Made by a program: the position numbers and the translations under genes. Of a stretch of 6,056 bases of DNA, positions 5,946 to 6,056 are shown in pieces. The notes below the pieces were generated by a model, which was not told the origin of the DNA, ran no database searches, and was given only the letters and a program-made list of their open reading frames with translations. The first letter of the stretch is position 1, and every line of letters begins with the position of its first letter. This stretch comes from Thermoplasmatales archaeon. Its GTDB lineage: Archaea > Thermoplasmatota > E2 > UBA202 > DSCA01. The DNA lies in the NCBI GenBank assembly GCA_011049295.1, contig DSCA01000060.1:1-6056 (forward strand), read 5' to 3'.

Positions 5946-6056
5946 GCTGGTTCCCCGGCGGGGTTCCTGCGAGGCCTGCTGACCGCTGAGTAGCAGGTGT
6001 TTTCCCCCTTGCCCACAGTGAAAACCGCCCGGGATTTATATGGTTTTCTTTTTATC
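5946..6056. other. Non-coding right edge with second TATA-like site and inverted repeats
   Basis: I see no convincing gene in these 111 bases. TTTATAT at 6035-6041 is a good archaeal TATA box in either direction. Read forward, it would drive a gene beyond the right edge, divergent from the protease gene. Read in reverse, it would start a transcript near 6010, about 115 nt before the protease start codon. It sits between the arms of GAAAACC (6020-6026) and GGTTTTC (6042-6048). A weaker pair, CCTGCT (5975-5980) and AGCAGG (5992-5997), lies closer to the protease gene. The roles of these repeats are unknown. Confidence 0.4.

Noticed and set aside
5768..6016. 82-codon minus-strand frame beginning with GTG near 6016, possibly leaderless from the TATA at 6035-6041
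   Set aside because: Basic, irregular composition, overlaps the C25 signal peptide coding region in another frame, runs over the C25 promoter, and the TATA-to-GTG distance (about 22 nt) is too short.

Overview
This GC-rich window looks archaeal, most likely from a Thermoplasmatota-type euryarchaeon. The signs are AT-rich TATA boxes centred about 27-30 nt upstream of start codons, two genes that look leaderless, and Shine-Dalgarno (SD) sites of the GAGGTGA/GGAGGTT type. The gene content also fits: a secreted gingipain-like C25 protease, a zinc-ribbon membrane protein, an archaeal-length NadA and an enolase-superfamily dipeptide epimerase. The lineage is an inference from gene style; there is no marker gene here.

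Layout. 1-575 (-): 5' part of a membrane protein with a zinc ribbon, one transmembrane helix and an external beta-sandwich; it runs off the left edge. 576-687: divergent promoter region. 688-1758 (+) and 1759-3141 (+): a two-gene operon encoding a dipeptide epimerase and a cytoplasmic M14-type zinc peptidase, joined stop-to-start. 3155-4051 (-): quinolinate synthase NadA, convergent with the operon after a 13-nt gap and with its own TATA box. 4099-5895 (-): secreted C25 (gingipain-like) cysteine protease. 5896-6056: its promoter and leader, then a second TATA-like site inside an inverted repeat at the right edge.

How the genes may work together. The epimerase/M14 pair resembles the bacterial YcjG-MpaA pair, in which a zinc peptidase releases L-Ala-D-Glu from murein peptides and the epimerase converts it to L-Ala-L-Glu for ordinary peptidases. 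An archaeon without murein would more plausibly use such a pair to recycle imported bacterial wall peptides or other peptides containing D-residues. The exported C25 protease suits the same protein- and peptide-feeding lifestyle, but it is a separate transcription unit and its link to the pair is only suggestive. NadA is housekeeping NAD synthesis.

The window is almost fully coding, with no gene-free stretch over 300 bases. No tRNA, rRNA, CRISPR array, insertion sequence or attachment site was seen. The most interesting points are the epimerase-peptidase operon in an archaeal setting, a charge change at a substrate-specificity position of the epimerase, and a palindrome that combines an SD with an anti-SD-like sequence in the C25 leader.
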